Below, in pieces: positions 1 through 7,880 of a stretch of 64,000 nt of DNA. Where the stretch lies: the NCBI RefSeq assembly GCF_021245805.1, contig NZ_JAJJNF010000002.1:248001-312000 (forward strand), written 5' to 3'. Positions within the stretch are counted from its first letter, which is position 1, and each line of letters opens with the position of its first letter. The notes under the pieces were generated by a model that was not told the origin of the DNA, did not search any database, and worked only from the letters and a program-made list of their open reading frames with translations. This DNA is from Mangrovimonas futianensis (GTDB lineage: Bacteria; Bacteroidota; Bacteroidia; Flavobacteriales; Flavobacteriaceae). The translations under genes and the position numbers were made by a program.

Positions 1-316
1 CGGTATATTCCGTATCGGAATCCAAGGGTTCATCGGGAGTAAAAACGAGGGCATGATTATTTACTGTGGTAAGTTTCCCCTCTACATAAGGGTCAACCTT
101 TAGCAATTTTTTATCTAATGCCATGTCTGGAGACCACCCTTCTACCTCCTTGGCCAAATTAATTTGAATAGGGTCTGCCACCGAAACCAAACCCGAGGTA
201 GTAAAACTGATATACTCTTTAAATCTGTAGATATTATTGGTTTCTACATCATTTTTTTTACAGGAAAATACTAATAACCCTATAAGTAGAATTGAGAGGT
301 ACTTGCTTTTTATCAT
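1..316 (-). CDS. Alpha-2-macroglobulin-like lipoprotein, N-terminal part
   Basis: The frame is open from an ATG at 316 to the window edge, so only about 105 N-terminal residues are visible. It starts with a short basic stretch, a hydrophobic segment and the lipobox VFSC, so it is a predicted lipoprotein. The following segment, with an FTTSGLVSVADPIQINL stretch and an ALVFTPDEPLDSDTEYT stretch, resembles the first Ig-like (MG) domain of the large alpha-2-macroglobulin-like proteins of Bacteroidota. Those act as protease traps in the cell envelope, often beside penicillin-binding protein 1C. The thioester region and the rest of the protein lie outside the window, so the family call rests on this one domain. 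Confidence 0.55.
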   Translation of the reverse strand, partial: MIKSKYLSILLIGLLVFSCKKNDVETNNIYRFKEYISFTTSGLVSVADPIQINLAKEVEGWSPDMALDKKLLKVDPYVEGKLTTVNNHALVFTPDEPLDSDTEYT

Positions 317-392
317 TGTTTAAAATGACGGTATTAAAGTAGGTTAATATTAAATTTTAAAAATTATGAATTTTTAGTCATACTCGGATAAG

Positions 393-1465
393 TTACTCAG
401 AAAACATGCCAATATATAAATCACCTTGATCATTCATAGAAGCTCGGAACATCCCAGCCGTATTAAATTCCATGACCACTTCACCCGTTTTGTCAATTGC
501 AATGAGTCCACCGTCACCACCCATTTCAGGAATTTTCTTTTGAATTACTTCTTTGGCAGCTTCTTTTAAAGTCATGCCTTTATAAGCCATCAATGCCGAA
601 ATATCATGAGCTACCATGCCTCTAATAAAAATTCACCCCAACCCGTACAGGAGACCCCGCATGTACCATTATTTGCATAGGTGCCGGCCCCAATGATTGG
701 AGAATCACCAACCCGACCCCAACGTTTGTTCATCATACCGCCGGTAGAAGTACCCGCTGCCAAATTACCGTTTTTATCAAGCGCCACACAACCTACGGTT
801 CCAAACTTAGAATCTTTAATATTGGAATCATAAAAACCTTGCTTTTGGGACGTTTTCTTTTTCTTTTCGGCTTCCTGAAGTCGTTTTAGGGATTGTACGC
901 GATTTTCAACAATAAAATAGGAAGGATCAACAATAGACAACCCCTGTTCATTAGCATAAATATCTGCTCCTTGACTAGCCATCATGACATGTGGTGATTT
1001 TTCCATGATAACCCGCGCCAAAGAAATGGGATTTTTTACAGTTTTGGTTCCAGCCGAAGCTCCAGCATTCAGTGTTTTCCCATCCATAATGGAAGCATCC
1101 AATTCGGCAGTCCCTTCATTGGTTAAAACAGCTCCTTTCCCAGCGTTGAATAATGGCGAATCCTCCAAAACATTAATGGTTCTCTCCACAGCATCCAAAC
1201 TACTACCTCCATCTTTCAAGATTTGATGTCCCACTTTTATTGCTTCCTCAAGCTTATCCCGATATTGCTTTTCTTGCTCAGCACTCATGTTCTCACGAAG
1301 AATGGTTCCGGCACCACCATGAATAACAATAGCAAAGGATTGGGGTTTGGTTTCCAATTTTTCCAAAGTAGAAAATCCCTGGTCTATCTTCCCTTGATTT
1401 TGGGATTGATGACATGACAGTAGCAAAAAAAATACCAGAAATATAGGTGCAATTGATTTCATCAT
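393..1465 (-). pseudogene. Isoaspartyl peptidase / L-asparaginase (Ntn hydrolase), frameshifted
   Basis: The predicted enzyme removes isoaspartyl dipeptides or L-asparagine in the periplasm and matures by autocleavage. The N-terminal piece has a lipoprotein signal (start at 1465 or 1462, lipobox LLLSC), the IHGGAG motif, and the cleavage-site segment KFGTVGCVALD whose Thr is the expected nucleophile. That frame ends at 614 after CTGWGEF. The remaining family sequence (RGMVAHDISALMAYKG and onward to 393) continues in the next frame. Adding one T to the run of five (plus-strand A-run 627-631) restores a continuous E-F-F-I-R-G-M-V-A-H reading. So this is one gene split by a single-base deletion, either a real mutation or a homopolymer sequencing error. 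The nucleophile lies before the break, but the last ~75 residues would be lost. Confidence 0.85.
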
Positions 1466-1582
1466 TTGGAGTCTTAATAAGAACAATAAAGTTAACATTT
1501 TTGAACCAACATCGTTTAAATAAGCCACTTAATATTAGTACCTTCGCAAAAAACACAGCTATAAATTATAAAAAAACTAATT

Positions 1583-3136
1583 ATGCAAGCAGTTGCAACC
1601 GATTTTGGAATCGAAAAAGCACTAAACGAATTAGGTGTTAAAGGAATAAATCCGGGTACATCCACAGGAGTAAATTGCTTTGGTGATGGAGACATCATTG
1701 AGAGTTATTCTCCCGTTGATGGCCAATTAATTGCCAAGGTAACTTCCACCACAAAGGATGATTATGAAAAAATGATGAAGACCGCTTCAGAGGCATTCAA
1801 AACCTGGCGATTAAAACCCGCTCCATTACGGGGTGAAATAGTAAGACAGTTTGGCGACAAGCTTCGAGAAAAGAAGGAAGCTTTAGGCAAATTGGTTTCT
1901 TATGAAATGGGAAAAAGTTATCAAGAAGGCTTAGGAGAAGTTCAGGAAATGATTGATATCTGCGATTTTGCAGTAGGTCTTTCACGTCAACTTCATGGAT
2001 TTACAATGCACAGTGAGCGCCCCGGACATAGAATGTATGAGCAATATCACCCGCTGGGAATTGTAGGTATTATTTCTGCTTTCAATTTCCCTGTAGCGGT
2101 TTGGAGTTGGAACACGGCACTTGCTTGGATCTGCGGTGATGTATGCGTTTGGAAACCTAGTGAAAAAGCACCTCTTTGTGGCATTGCTTGTCAAAATTTA
2201 ATTGCCGAAGTTCTAAAAAACAATGACCTTCCAGAAGGAATTTCTTGTCTAGTTAATGGGGATTACAAGGTTGGAGAATATATGACCAAAGACCAACGAG
2301 TCCCATTGATTTCAGCTACTGGCTCAACCCGAATGGGTAAAATCGTGGCTCAAGAGGTGGCAGCAAGACTTGGAAAGAGTTTACTGGAATTGGGAGGTAA
2401 TAATGCCATTATTGTGACTCCTGATGCGGATATCAAAATGACGGTGATAGGAGCTGTTTTTGGGGCTGTAGGAACCTGTGGTCAACGTTGTACTTCTACC
2501 CGTCGCCTTATTATCCATGAGAGTGTTTATGACCAAGTGAAGGATGCCTTGGTAGCAGCATACAACCAGTTAAGAATAGGTAATCCATTGGATGAAAATA
2601 ATCATGTGGGTCCACTTATCGATCAAGATGCCGTTTCTATGTATCTGCACGCTTTAGAAAAAGTAGTTGAAGAAGGAGGAACTGTTTTGGTTGAAGGTGA
2701 TGTTTTTGAAGGAGAAGGTTATGAGAGTGGGTGTTATGTAAAACCTGCCATTGCAGAAGCTAAAAACAGTTTTGAGATTGTTCAACACGAAACCTTCGCT
2801 CCCATTTTATACCTTATGAAATACTCGGGAGATGTTGCAAATGCTATTGAAATCCAGAACGGAGTGGTTCAAGGCCTGTCTTCAGCAATTATGACCAATA
2901 ATTTAAGAGAAGCTGAAAGATTCCTATCTCATGCCGGTTCAGATTGTGGTATTGCCAATGTAAACATCGGAACTTCAGGTGCCGAAATTGGAGGTGCTTT
3001 TGGAGGTGAAAAAGAAACTGGTGGCGGCCGTGAATCAGGTTCTGATGCATGGAAAGTGTATATGCGCAGGCAGACCAATACCATTAACTACACAACAGAG
3101 CTTCCTTTAGCGCAAGGAATCAAGTTTGATTTATAA
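1583..3136 (+). CDS. amaB: ALDH7-type aldehyde dehydrogenase (aminoadipate-semialdehyde dehydrogenase)
   Basis: An NAD-dependent aldehyde dehydrogenase of 517 residues, the usual length for the antiquitin/ALDH7 family, which oxidises alpha-aminoadipate semialdehyde in lysine breakdown and similar toxic aldehydes. The family signature GTCGQRCTSTRR places the catalytic Cys at 303, and ELGGNNA gives the general-base Glu at 269. There is no signal peptide, so it is cytosolic. It is divergent from the broken peptidase gene with 117 bp between, and is followed by a good hairpin terminator, so it is probably a single-gene unit. The family assignment is strong; the exact substrate is inferred. Confidence 0.88.
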   Translation: MQAVATDFGIEKALNELGVKGINPGTSTGVNCFGDGDIIESYSPVDGQLIAKVTSTTKDDYEKMMKTASEAFKTWRLKPAPLRGEIVRQFGDKLREKKEALGKLVSYEMGKSYQEGLGEVQEMIDICDFAVGLSRQLHGFTMHSERPGHRMYEQYHPLGIVGIISAFNFPVAVWSWNTALAWICGDVCVWKPSEKAPLCGIACQNLIAEVLKNNDLPEGISCLVNGDYKVGEYMTKDQRVPLISATGSTRMGKIVAQEVAARLGKSLLELGGNNAIIVTPDADIKMTVIGAVFGAVGTCGQRCTSTRRLIIHESVYDQVKDALVAAYNQLRIGNPLDENNHVGPLIDQDAVSMYLHALEKVVEEGGTVLVEGDVFEGEGYESGCYVKPAIAEAKNSFEIVQHETFAPILYLMKYSGDVANAIEIQNGVVQGLSSAIMTNNLREAERFLSHAGSDCGIANVNIGTSGAEIGGAFGGEKETGGGRESGSDAWKVYMRRQTNTINYTTELPLAQGIKFDL

Positions 3137-3159
3137 AAAAACAAAAACTCTATATTCAA

Positions 3160-3188
3160 AACCGTTTCCTCACCGAAACGGTTTTTTT
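3160..3188 (+). terminator. Intrinsic terminator after the aldehyde dehydrogenase
   Basis: A 9-bp stem AACCGTTTC / GAAACGGTT with a 6-nt loop is followed by seven T residues, 24 nt after the aldehyde dehydrogenase stop codon. Confidence 0.9.
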
Positions 3189-3244
3189 ATTCCCATACTT
3201 ACTGAATCAATACAACATAAATTAGCTAATTTAGGAGACATTAA

Positions 3245-5335
3245 ATGGATAAAAAATCAACCATGAAATACCCTGAAACAAAAAAAGGGGATTCCAAATC
3301 CACCTATTTTGGAACCGAAATACTTGACCCTTACCGCTGGCTAGAAGATGATCAAAGTAAAGACACTAAAGATTGGGTAAAAGCTCAAAATGAAGTTACC
3401 AATCAATATTTAAATCAAATCGATTATCGTAACACCATTGCTAAAAAACTGAAAGGATTATGGGATTATGAAAAGGTTGGGGCGTCATTTCAAGAGGGAA
3501 ACGAGACCTATTATTATAAAAATAATGGTGTTCAAAACCACAGTGTTTTATATCGAAAAAGGGAAGTTGGAGATGATGAAGTTTTTTTAGATCCCAACTC
3601 ATTTTCAAAAGATGGAACCAAATCTCTATCCCAAATCAGTTTTACCAAAGATGGTTCCTTGGCAGCTTATTCGATTTCTGAAGGTGGTAGCGATTGGAGA
3701 AAAGTAGTTGTGATAGACACACAAACTAAAGAACAGATAGGAGATACTTTGGTTGATATAAAATTCAGTCAATTATCATGGAAAGGCAATGAGGGTTTCT
3801 ACTACTCTAGTTATGACAAACCAAAAGGAAGTGAATTGTCCTCAAAAACAGACCAACATAAAGTTTACTATCATAAAATAGGAACCAAGCAAAGGCAAGA
3901 CCTAAAAATTTATGGGTTTACAGCAGAGGAAAAGCACCGTTATATTTATGCTACTGTAACGAAAGATAATAGATATCTCATTTTGACCCCTAGAGTTTCT
4001 ACCTCAGGAAACAAGTTATTCCTAAAAGACCTTCAAAATGAAGCAACACCCCTTTTAACTGTTTTGGATCACTGTGATTCGGACACCTATTTACTGGACA
4101 ATAATGAAACCCATCTGTTTCTATACACGAACTTGAATGCTCCTAATGGAAAAATCGTTATGGTTGATGCAAAGAATCCAACACCGGAAAATTGGATGGA
4201 TCTAATTCCTGAAACAGAATATGTTTTAACTCCATCCAAAGGTGCTGGATTTATTTTTGCTGAATACATGACAGATGCCATTTGTTCGATTAAACAATAT
4301 CAATATGATGGTGCTCTAGTAAGAACTATTGATCTACCCGGAAAGGGGAGCACTACACCTATCTCTGGAAAAGAAAATCAAAAGCTACTTTATTACAGTT
4401 TTACCAATTACATGACCCCTAATAGCATCTATGAATTTGATCCCACTTCTGGAATATCAAGTTTATATTGGCAACCAAAAATCGATTTCAATTCCTCTGA
4501 TTATACAAGTGAACAGGTTTTTTACCGTTCAAAGGATGGCACTAAAATCCCGATGATCATCACTTATAAAAAAGGATTAAAGCGTCATGGAAAGAATCCT
4601 ACAATGCTTTATGGTTATGGTGGGTTTAATATCAGTCTAACTCCTGCTTTTAGTGTCGTCAATGCGGTTTGGTTAGATTTAGGCGGTATTTATGCTGTCC
4701 CTAATTTGCGTGGTGGCGGTGAATATGGTAAAAACTGGCATATTTCGGGAACACAAAGACAAAAACAAAATGTATTTGATGACTTTATTGCAGCCGCGGA
4801 ATATTTGATTGAAAAACAGTACACCGCCTCAGAGTTTTTAGCTATTTCTGGTCGATCCAATGGTGGATTGCTCGTTGGTACCACAATGACCCAAAGACCA
4901 GATTTAATGAAAGTGGCACTACCCGGCGTAGGTGTTCTAGACATGTTACGATACCATACCTTTACAGCGGGTGCAGGTTGGGCCTATGATTATGGAACTG
5001 CTGAGGATAGTGAAGCTATGTTCAATTACCTCTTGGGGTATTCGCCAGTTCATAACGTAAAAAACAACAAAATATATCCGGCTACCCTTATCACTACCGC
5101 CGATCACGATGATAGGGTGGTTCCAGCACATAGTTATAAATTTGCAGCAGAACTTCAACAAAAACAAACTGGGGAAAATCCGGTATTAATTCGTATCGAC
5201 GTCAATGCTGGTCATGGTGAAGGAAAACCAATCTCTTTACAAATGCAAGAATGGGCAGATATTTATGGCTTTACGTTATTTAATATGGGTTATAAAGAAC
5301 TTCCTGCTGAAGTACATGAAAAAATAAAGGGCTAG
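3245..5335 (+). CDS. Prolyl oligopeptidase (S9A)
   Basis: A 696-residue serine peptidase that cuts short peptides after proline. The N-terminal region (about 60-400) has the low-complexity beta-sheet pattern of the S9A propeller. The C-terminal alpha/beta-hydrolase holds the triad Ser538 (SGRSNGG), Asp622 (ADHDDRVVP, with Arg624 as substrate contact) and His657 (NAGHGEGKP). No signal peptide or lipobox is visible at this start, so it is predicted cytosolic; some flavobacterial relatives are exported. The start at 3245 is supported by an AGGAGA-like stretch about 8 nt upstream. The next gene starts 26 nt downstream but has its own promoter box. Confidence 0.92.
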   Translation: MDKKSTMKYPETKKGDSKSTYFGTEILDPYRWLEDDQSKDTKDWVKAQNEVTNQYLNQIDYRNTIAKKLKGLWDYEKVGASFQEGNETYYYKNNGVQNHSVLYRKREVGDDEVFLDPNSFSKDGTKSLSQISFTKDGSLAAYSISEGGSDWRKVVVIDTQTKEQIGDTLVDIKFSQLSWKGNEGFYYSSYDKPKGSELSSKTDQHKVYYHKIGTKQRQDLKIYGFTAEEKHRYIYATVTKDNRYLILTPRVSTSGNKLFLKDLQNEATPLLTVLDHCDSDTYLLDNNETHLFLYTNLNAPNGKIVMVDAKNPTPENWMDLIPETEYVLTPSKGAGFIFAEYMTDAICSIKQYQYDGALVRTIDLPGKGSTTPISGKENQKLLYYSFTNYMTPNSIYEFDPTSGISSLYWQPKIDFNSSDYTSEQVFYRSKDGTKIPMIITYKKGLKRHGKNPTMLYGYGGFNISLTPAFSVVNAVWLDLGGIYAVPNLRGGGEYGKNWHISGTQRQKQNVFDDFIAAAEYLIEKQYTASEFLAISGRSNGGLLVGTTMTQRPDLMKVALPGVGVLDMLRYHTFTAGAGWAYDYGTAEDSEAMFNYLLGYSPVHNVKNNKIYPATLITTADHDDRVVPAHSYKFAAELQQKQTGENPVLIRIDVNAGHGEGKPISLQMQEWADIYGFTLFNMGYKELPAEVHEKIKG

Positions 5336-5349
5336 GGCATTTTTTATTG

Positions 5350-5357
5350 GTATTTTT
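5350..5357 (+). promoter_or_regulatory. Bacteroidota -7 promoter box (TATTTTTG)
   Basis: A perfect TAnnTTTG match ends 4 nt before the ATG at 5362. If used, transcription would begin at or within a base or two of the start codon. No convincing -33 TTTG is seen at 17-23 nt upstream. Confidence 0.45.
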
Positions 5358-5361
5358 GCAC

Positions 5362-6273
5362 ATGCTTAAAGTAAATCACCTCTCATTTTCTTATAATAAA
5401 ACACCTATTTTACAAGACATTTCGTTTGAAGTCTTACCAGGTGAACATGTTTCCATAATTGGTGAAAGCGGGTCTGGAAAAAGTACGCTTTTAAAACTTC
5501 TATATGGTGAAATGGATTTGGACCATGGACAGATTTTTTGGAAAGATACCGAAGTGCTTGGACCTAAACACAATCTAGTTGTTGGTTACCCTTTCATGAA
5601 ATACGTAGCTCAGGAATTTGATTTAATGCCTTTTATTACAGTGGAAGAAAACGTGGGAAAACATCTTTCCAATTTTTATCCGGAAGAAAAACAGAAGCGC
5701 GTTGAAGAATTGCTTGAAGTAGTTGGTCTTACGGACTTTGCAAAAGTAAAGGTAAAAACACTAAGTGGCGGACAAAAACAGCGTGTAGCACTAGCTAGAG
5801 CAATTGCAAAAGAGCCCGAAATTATGTTACTCGATGAACCCTTTGGACATATTGATAATTTTAAAAAACACCCATTAAGAAGAAATTTCTTCAACTACTT
5901 AAAACGAAACAATGTTAGTTGCGTGGTGGCAACCCATGATAAAGAGGATGTACTCCCTTATTCTGATAAAATGATCGTTCTGAATGAACACAAAATTCTA
6001 GAACAAGGCACACCCATGTCTCTTTATAATCACCCGAAAAACAAATTAGTTGCTTCCTTCTTTGAAGAATACAATAAGATTGATGAGGAGATTGTTTATG
6101 CCCACCAATTAAAAGTAGTTAATCACTCGGAAATGGAATCTGTTATCAAAAAATCCTATTTTTTAGGACAAACCTTTTTGATAGAAGCCATATACAAAGG
6201 AAAATCCATTTACTTTCATCATGCTCATGCTTTGGAAGAAGGAGAAACAGTCTTTCTTTCTATAAGTAAATAA
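5362..6273 (+). CDS. ABC transporter ATP-binding protein
   Basis: A 303-residue ABC ATPase. The nucleotide-binding domain spans about residues 1-230: Walker A GESGSGKST near residue 35, signature LSGGQKQRVALARAI, and Walker B IMLLDEPFG followed by the switch His in VATHD. A C-terminal extension of about 70 residues resembles the small TOBE-like regulatory part of PotA/FbpC-type importers, but is too diverged to name a substrate. No permease or binding protein lies beside it, so partners must be encoded elsewhere. I chose ATG 5362 over an in-frame upstream start because the protein then begins with the family-typical MLKVNHLSFSY. Confidence 0.85.
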   Translation: MLKVNHLSFSYNKTPILQDISFEVLPGEHVSIIGESGSGKSTLLKLLYGEMDLDHGQIFWKDTEVLGPKHNLVVGYPFMKYVAQEFDLMPFITVEENVGKHLSNFYPEEKQKRVEELLEVVGLTDFAKVKVKTLSGGQKQRVALARAIAKEPEIMLLDEPFGHIDNFKKHPLRRNFFNYLKRNNVSCVVATHDKEDVLPYSDKMIVLNEHKILEQGTPMSLYNHPKNKLVASFFEEYNKIDEEIVYAHQLKVVNHSEMESVIKKSYFLGQTFLIEAIYKGKSIYFHHAHALEEGETVFLSISK

Positions 6274-6274
6274 T

Positions 6275-6721
6275 TTACTCGATTTTCGTTATTTCAAAGG
6301 TTTGACCATTAAAGTTTATGGTGTCTTCAAGTTGTTTTCCAATTAAAATTTTACCCATGGGAGTATTTGGTGATATGGCATAAAAAGCTATTCCATCCGC
6401 ACTTAATTCACCTAAACTAACAGCAATATAATAGTTGTGTCTTGAAGTATAGACTACACTACCTAGCCCAATTTTTTCAGATACATGCTTCGGATTAATC
6501 CTATTTAAGATTTCCAAAAGTTTTTCTGTTTCTGCCAGTTGGTTACCTGCTTTTTCACGTTCTAATTGTAACATAGCTCTTCCTGTTTCGTGCTTATCAC
6601 CTGCACTACTTTTTGTTTCAGACAACATGGACTCTTGAATTTCATAAATGCCTTTTTGAATAGCCTTAATCCGAGTTTTGGTCATTTCCAAACAGATTTT
6701 AAGAAGTTCTTCCTTTATCAT
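6275..6721 (-). CDS. GreA/GreB-like transcript cleavage factor homologue
   Basis: A 148-residue cytosolic protein. An N-terminal charged helical region (about 1-75, likely coiled coil) is followed by a GreA/GreB C-terminal FKBP-like fold, recognisable in the ISPNTPMGKILIGKQ segment and the terminal beta strands. Flavobacterial members of this family are often mislabelled 3-oxoacyl-ACP synthase in databases; nothing here supports that activity. Its ATG (6721) shares one base with the stop of the upstream oxidoreductase gene (TGATG), so the two are probably co-translated. It converges with the ABC gene with a 1-nt gap. Confidence 0.7.
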   Translation of the reverse strand: MIKEELLKICLEMTKTRIKAIQKGIYEIQESMLSETKSSAGDKHETGRAMLQLEREKAGNQLAETEKLLEILNRINPKHVSEKIGLGSVVYTSRHNYYIAVSLGELSADGIAFYAISPNTPMGKILIGKQLEDTINFNGQTFEITKIE

Positions 6722-7833
6722 CAATCTAATAATTCTGCCAATTCCTTACCGATTAAACTACCAATTGCTACACCCATCCCTCCCAGTCTAACACCAGCAA
6801 AAACATGGTTTGATAATTGTTTGACAATGGGCGCTTTTGTCTCGCCAACACCCATTATACCGCTCCATCTATGATCAATTTCAATAGGTTTATTGGGTAG
6901 TATGACCGTTTTTAATAAGGCTTCCAATGAATTCTGTATTAATTCAGTTTGATTTAATTCAACTGTTTCTTCCCCTTTGAAATCTAAATTTCTACCGCCT
7001 CCAAGCAAAATTCTATTATCGATATTTCTAAAGTAATAATATCCTTGATCCAAGTGAAATGTTCCCTTGATGTGTAAATCTTCTATTGGTTTGGTAATTA
7101 GGACCTGTGCTCTAGCGGGTTTAACAGATAATTCCAATAATTGTGTTGCAAATCCATTGTTTGCTATAAATAGTTTAGAGGTACTAAACTCAAATTCTTT
7201 AGTCTTTATCTGAACACCATGATTCGTTTCTAAAAATGACAATACCTCAATTCCATTTAGTATTTTGATTCCTTTATTTTGGACCATTTGCAATAGTCTT
7301 TCCATCATCCTTCCAGTATCTAGCTGCCCTTCAAATGGATTAAAAACATATTGGTCTTCAATATTTTGAAACCCAAATTTATTTTCACAAACCTGAAATA
7401 CATTTTTATTAAATAGTGGCTGTAATAACTTGTTAACTCGAGAAATGTTTTCCATGCATTCCTCATAAATGGGATCTTTTTTAAGAAACAGTTCATACCC
7501 CCCATTTGGATCATACCCTAATGCCTTATCCCCCACCAGCTTTCTCAAAAGTTCTAATCCATTAATACGCTTTTTGGCAAGTTCGAATACTGCAGTTTCC
7601 GATTGGGTTTTTAAATCATCTAAAAGTTCGCTCAAACTTCCAAAACATGCAAAACCAGCATTCTTAGTACTAGCGCCTTGGGGCAAAATCCCTTTTTCCA
7701 AAATCAAAATACTAGATTCCGGGAATCTTTCCTTTAAATTTAAAGCAGTATTCAGCCCAACAATACCACTACCTATAATAGTGAAATCTACATTTGTAAG
7801 CCATGATTTTATTTCCCAATAAGATAAATTCAT
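6721..7833 (-). CDS. FAD-dependent oxidoreductase (DAO family)
   Basis: A 370-residue amine/amino-acid oxidase of the DAO family. The FAD-binding Rossmann motif GSGIVGLNTA lies at residues 17-26 and is followed by the Glu-ending beta2 strand (ILILEKG) and the family motif STKNAGFACFGS. The C-terminal HRWSGIMGVGETKAP and GVRLGGMGVAIGS segments are typical of the FAD-contacting end of glycine/D-amino-acid oxidase-like proteins. The substrate is unknown. It forms a two-gene unit with the GreA-like gene. The start codon lies only 2 nt beyond the terminator T-tract of the upstream protease gene. Confidence 0.85.
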   Translation of the reverse strand: MNLSYWEIKSWLTNVDFTIIGSGIVGLNTALNLKERFPESSILILEKGILPQGASTKNAGFACFGSLSELLDDLKTQSETAVFELAKKRINGLELLRKLVGDKALGYDPNGGYELFLKKDPIYEECMENISRVNKLLQPLFNKNVFQVCENKFGFQNIEDQYVFNPFEGQLDTGRMMERLLQMVQNKGIKILNGIEVLSFLETNHGVQIKTKEFEFSTSKLFIANNGFATQLLELSVKPARAQVLITKPIEDLHIKGTFHLDQGYYYFRNIDNRILLGGGRNLDFKGEETVELNQTELIQNSLEALLKTVILPNKPIEIDHRWSGIMGVGETKAPIVKQLSNHVFAGVRLGGMGVAIGSLIGKELAELLD

Positions 7834-7835
7834 AT

Positions 7836-7860
7836 AAAAAAGGCCCCTTATTGGGGCCTT
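7836..7860 (-). terminator. Terminator of the secreted metalloprotease gene
   Basis: On the minus strand, stem AAGGCCCC / GGGGCCTT with a 5-nt loop is followed by six T residues, about 20 nt past the protease stop. The T-tract runs almost into the ATG of the next gene. Confidence 0.88.
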
Positions 7861-7880
7861 AATAATTTATAAGATTCTAT

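Noticed and set aside
611..617. Two separate genes for the N- and C-terminal parts of the isoaspartyl peptidase
   Set aside because: The second frame's internal ATG lies in the middle of a conserved segment, and a single T restores one continuous family sequence.
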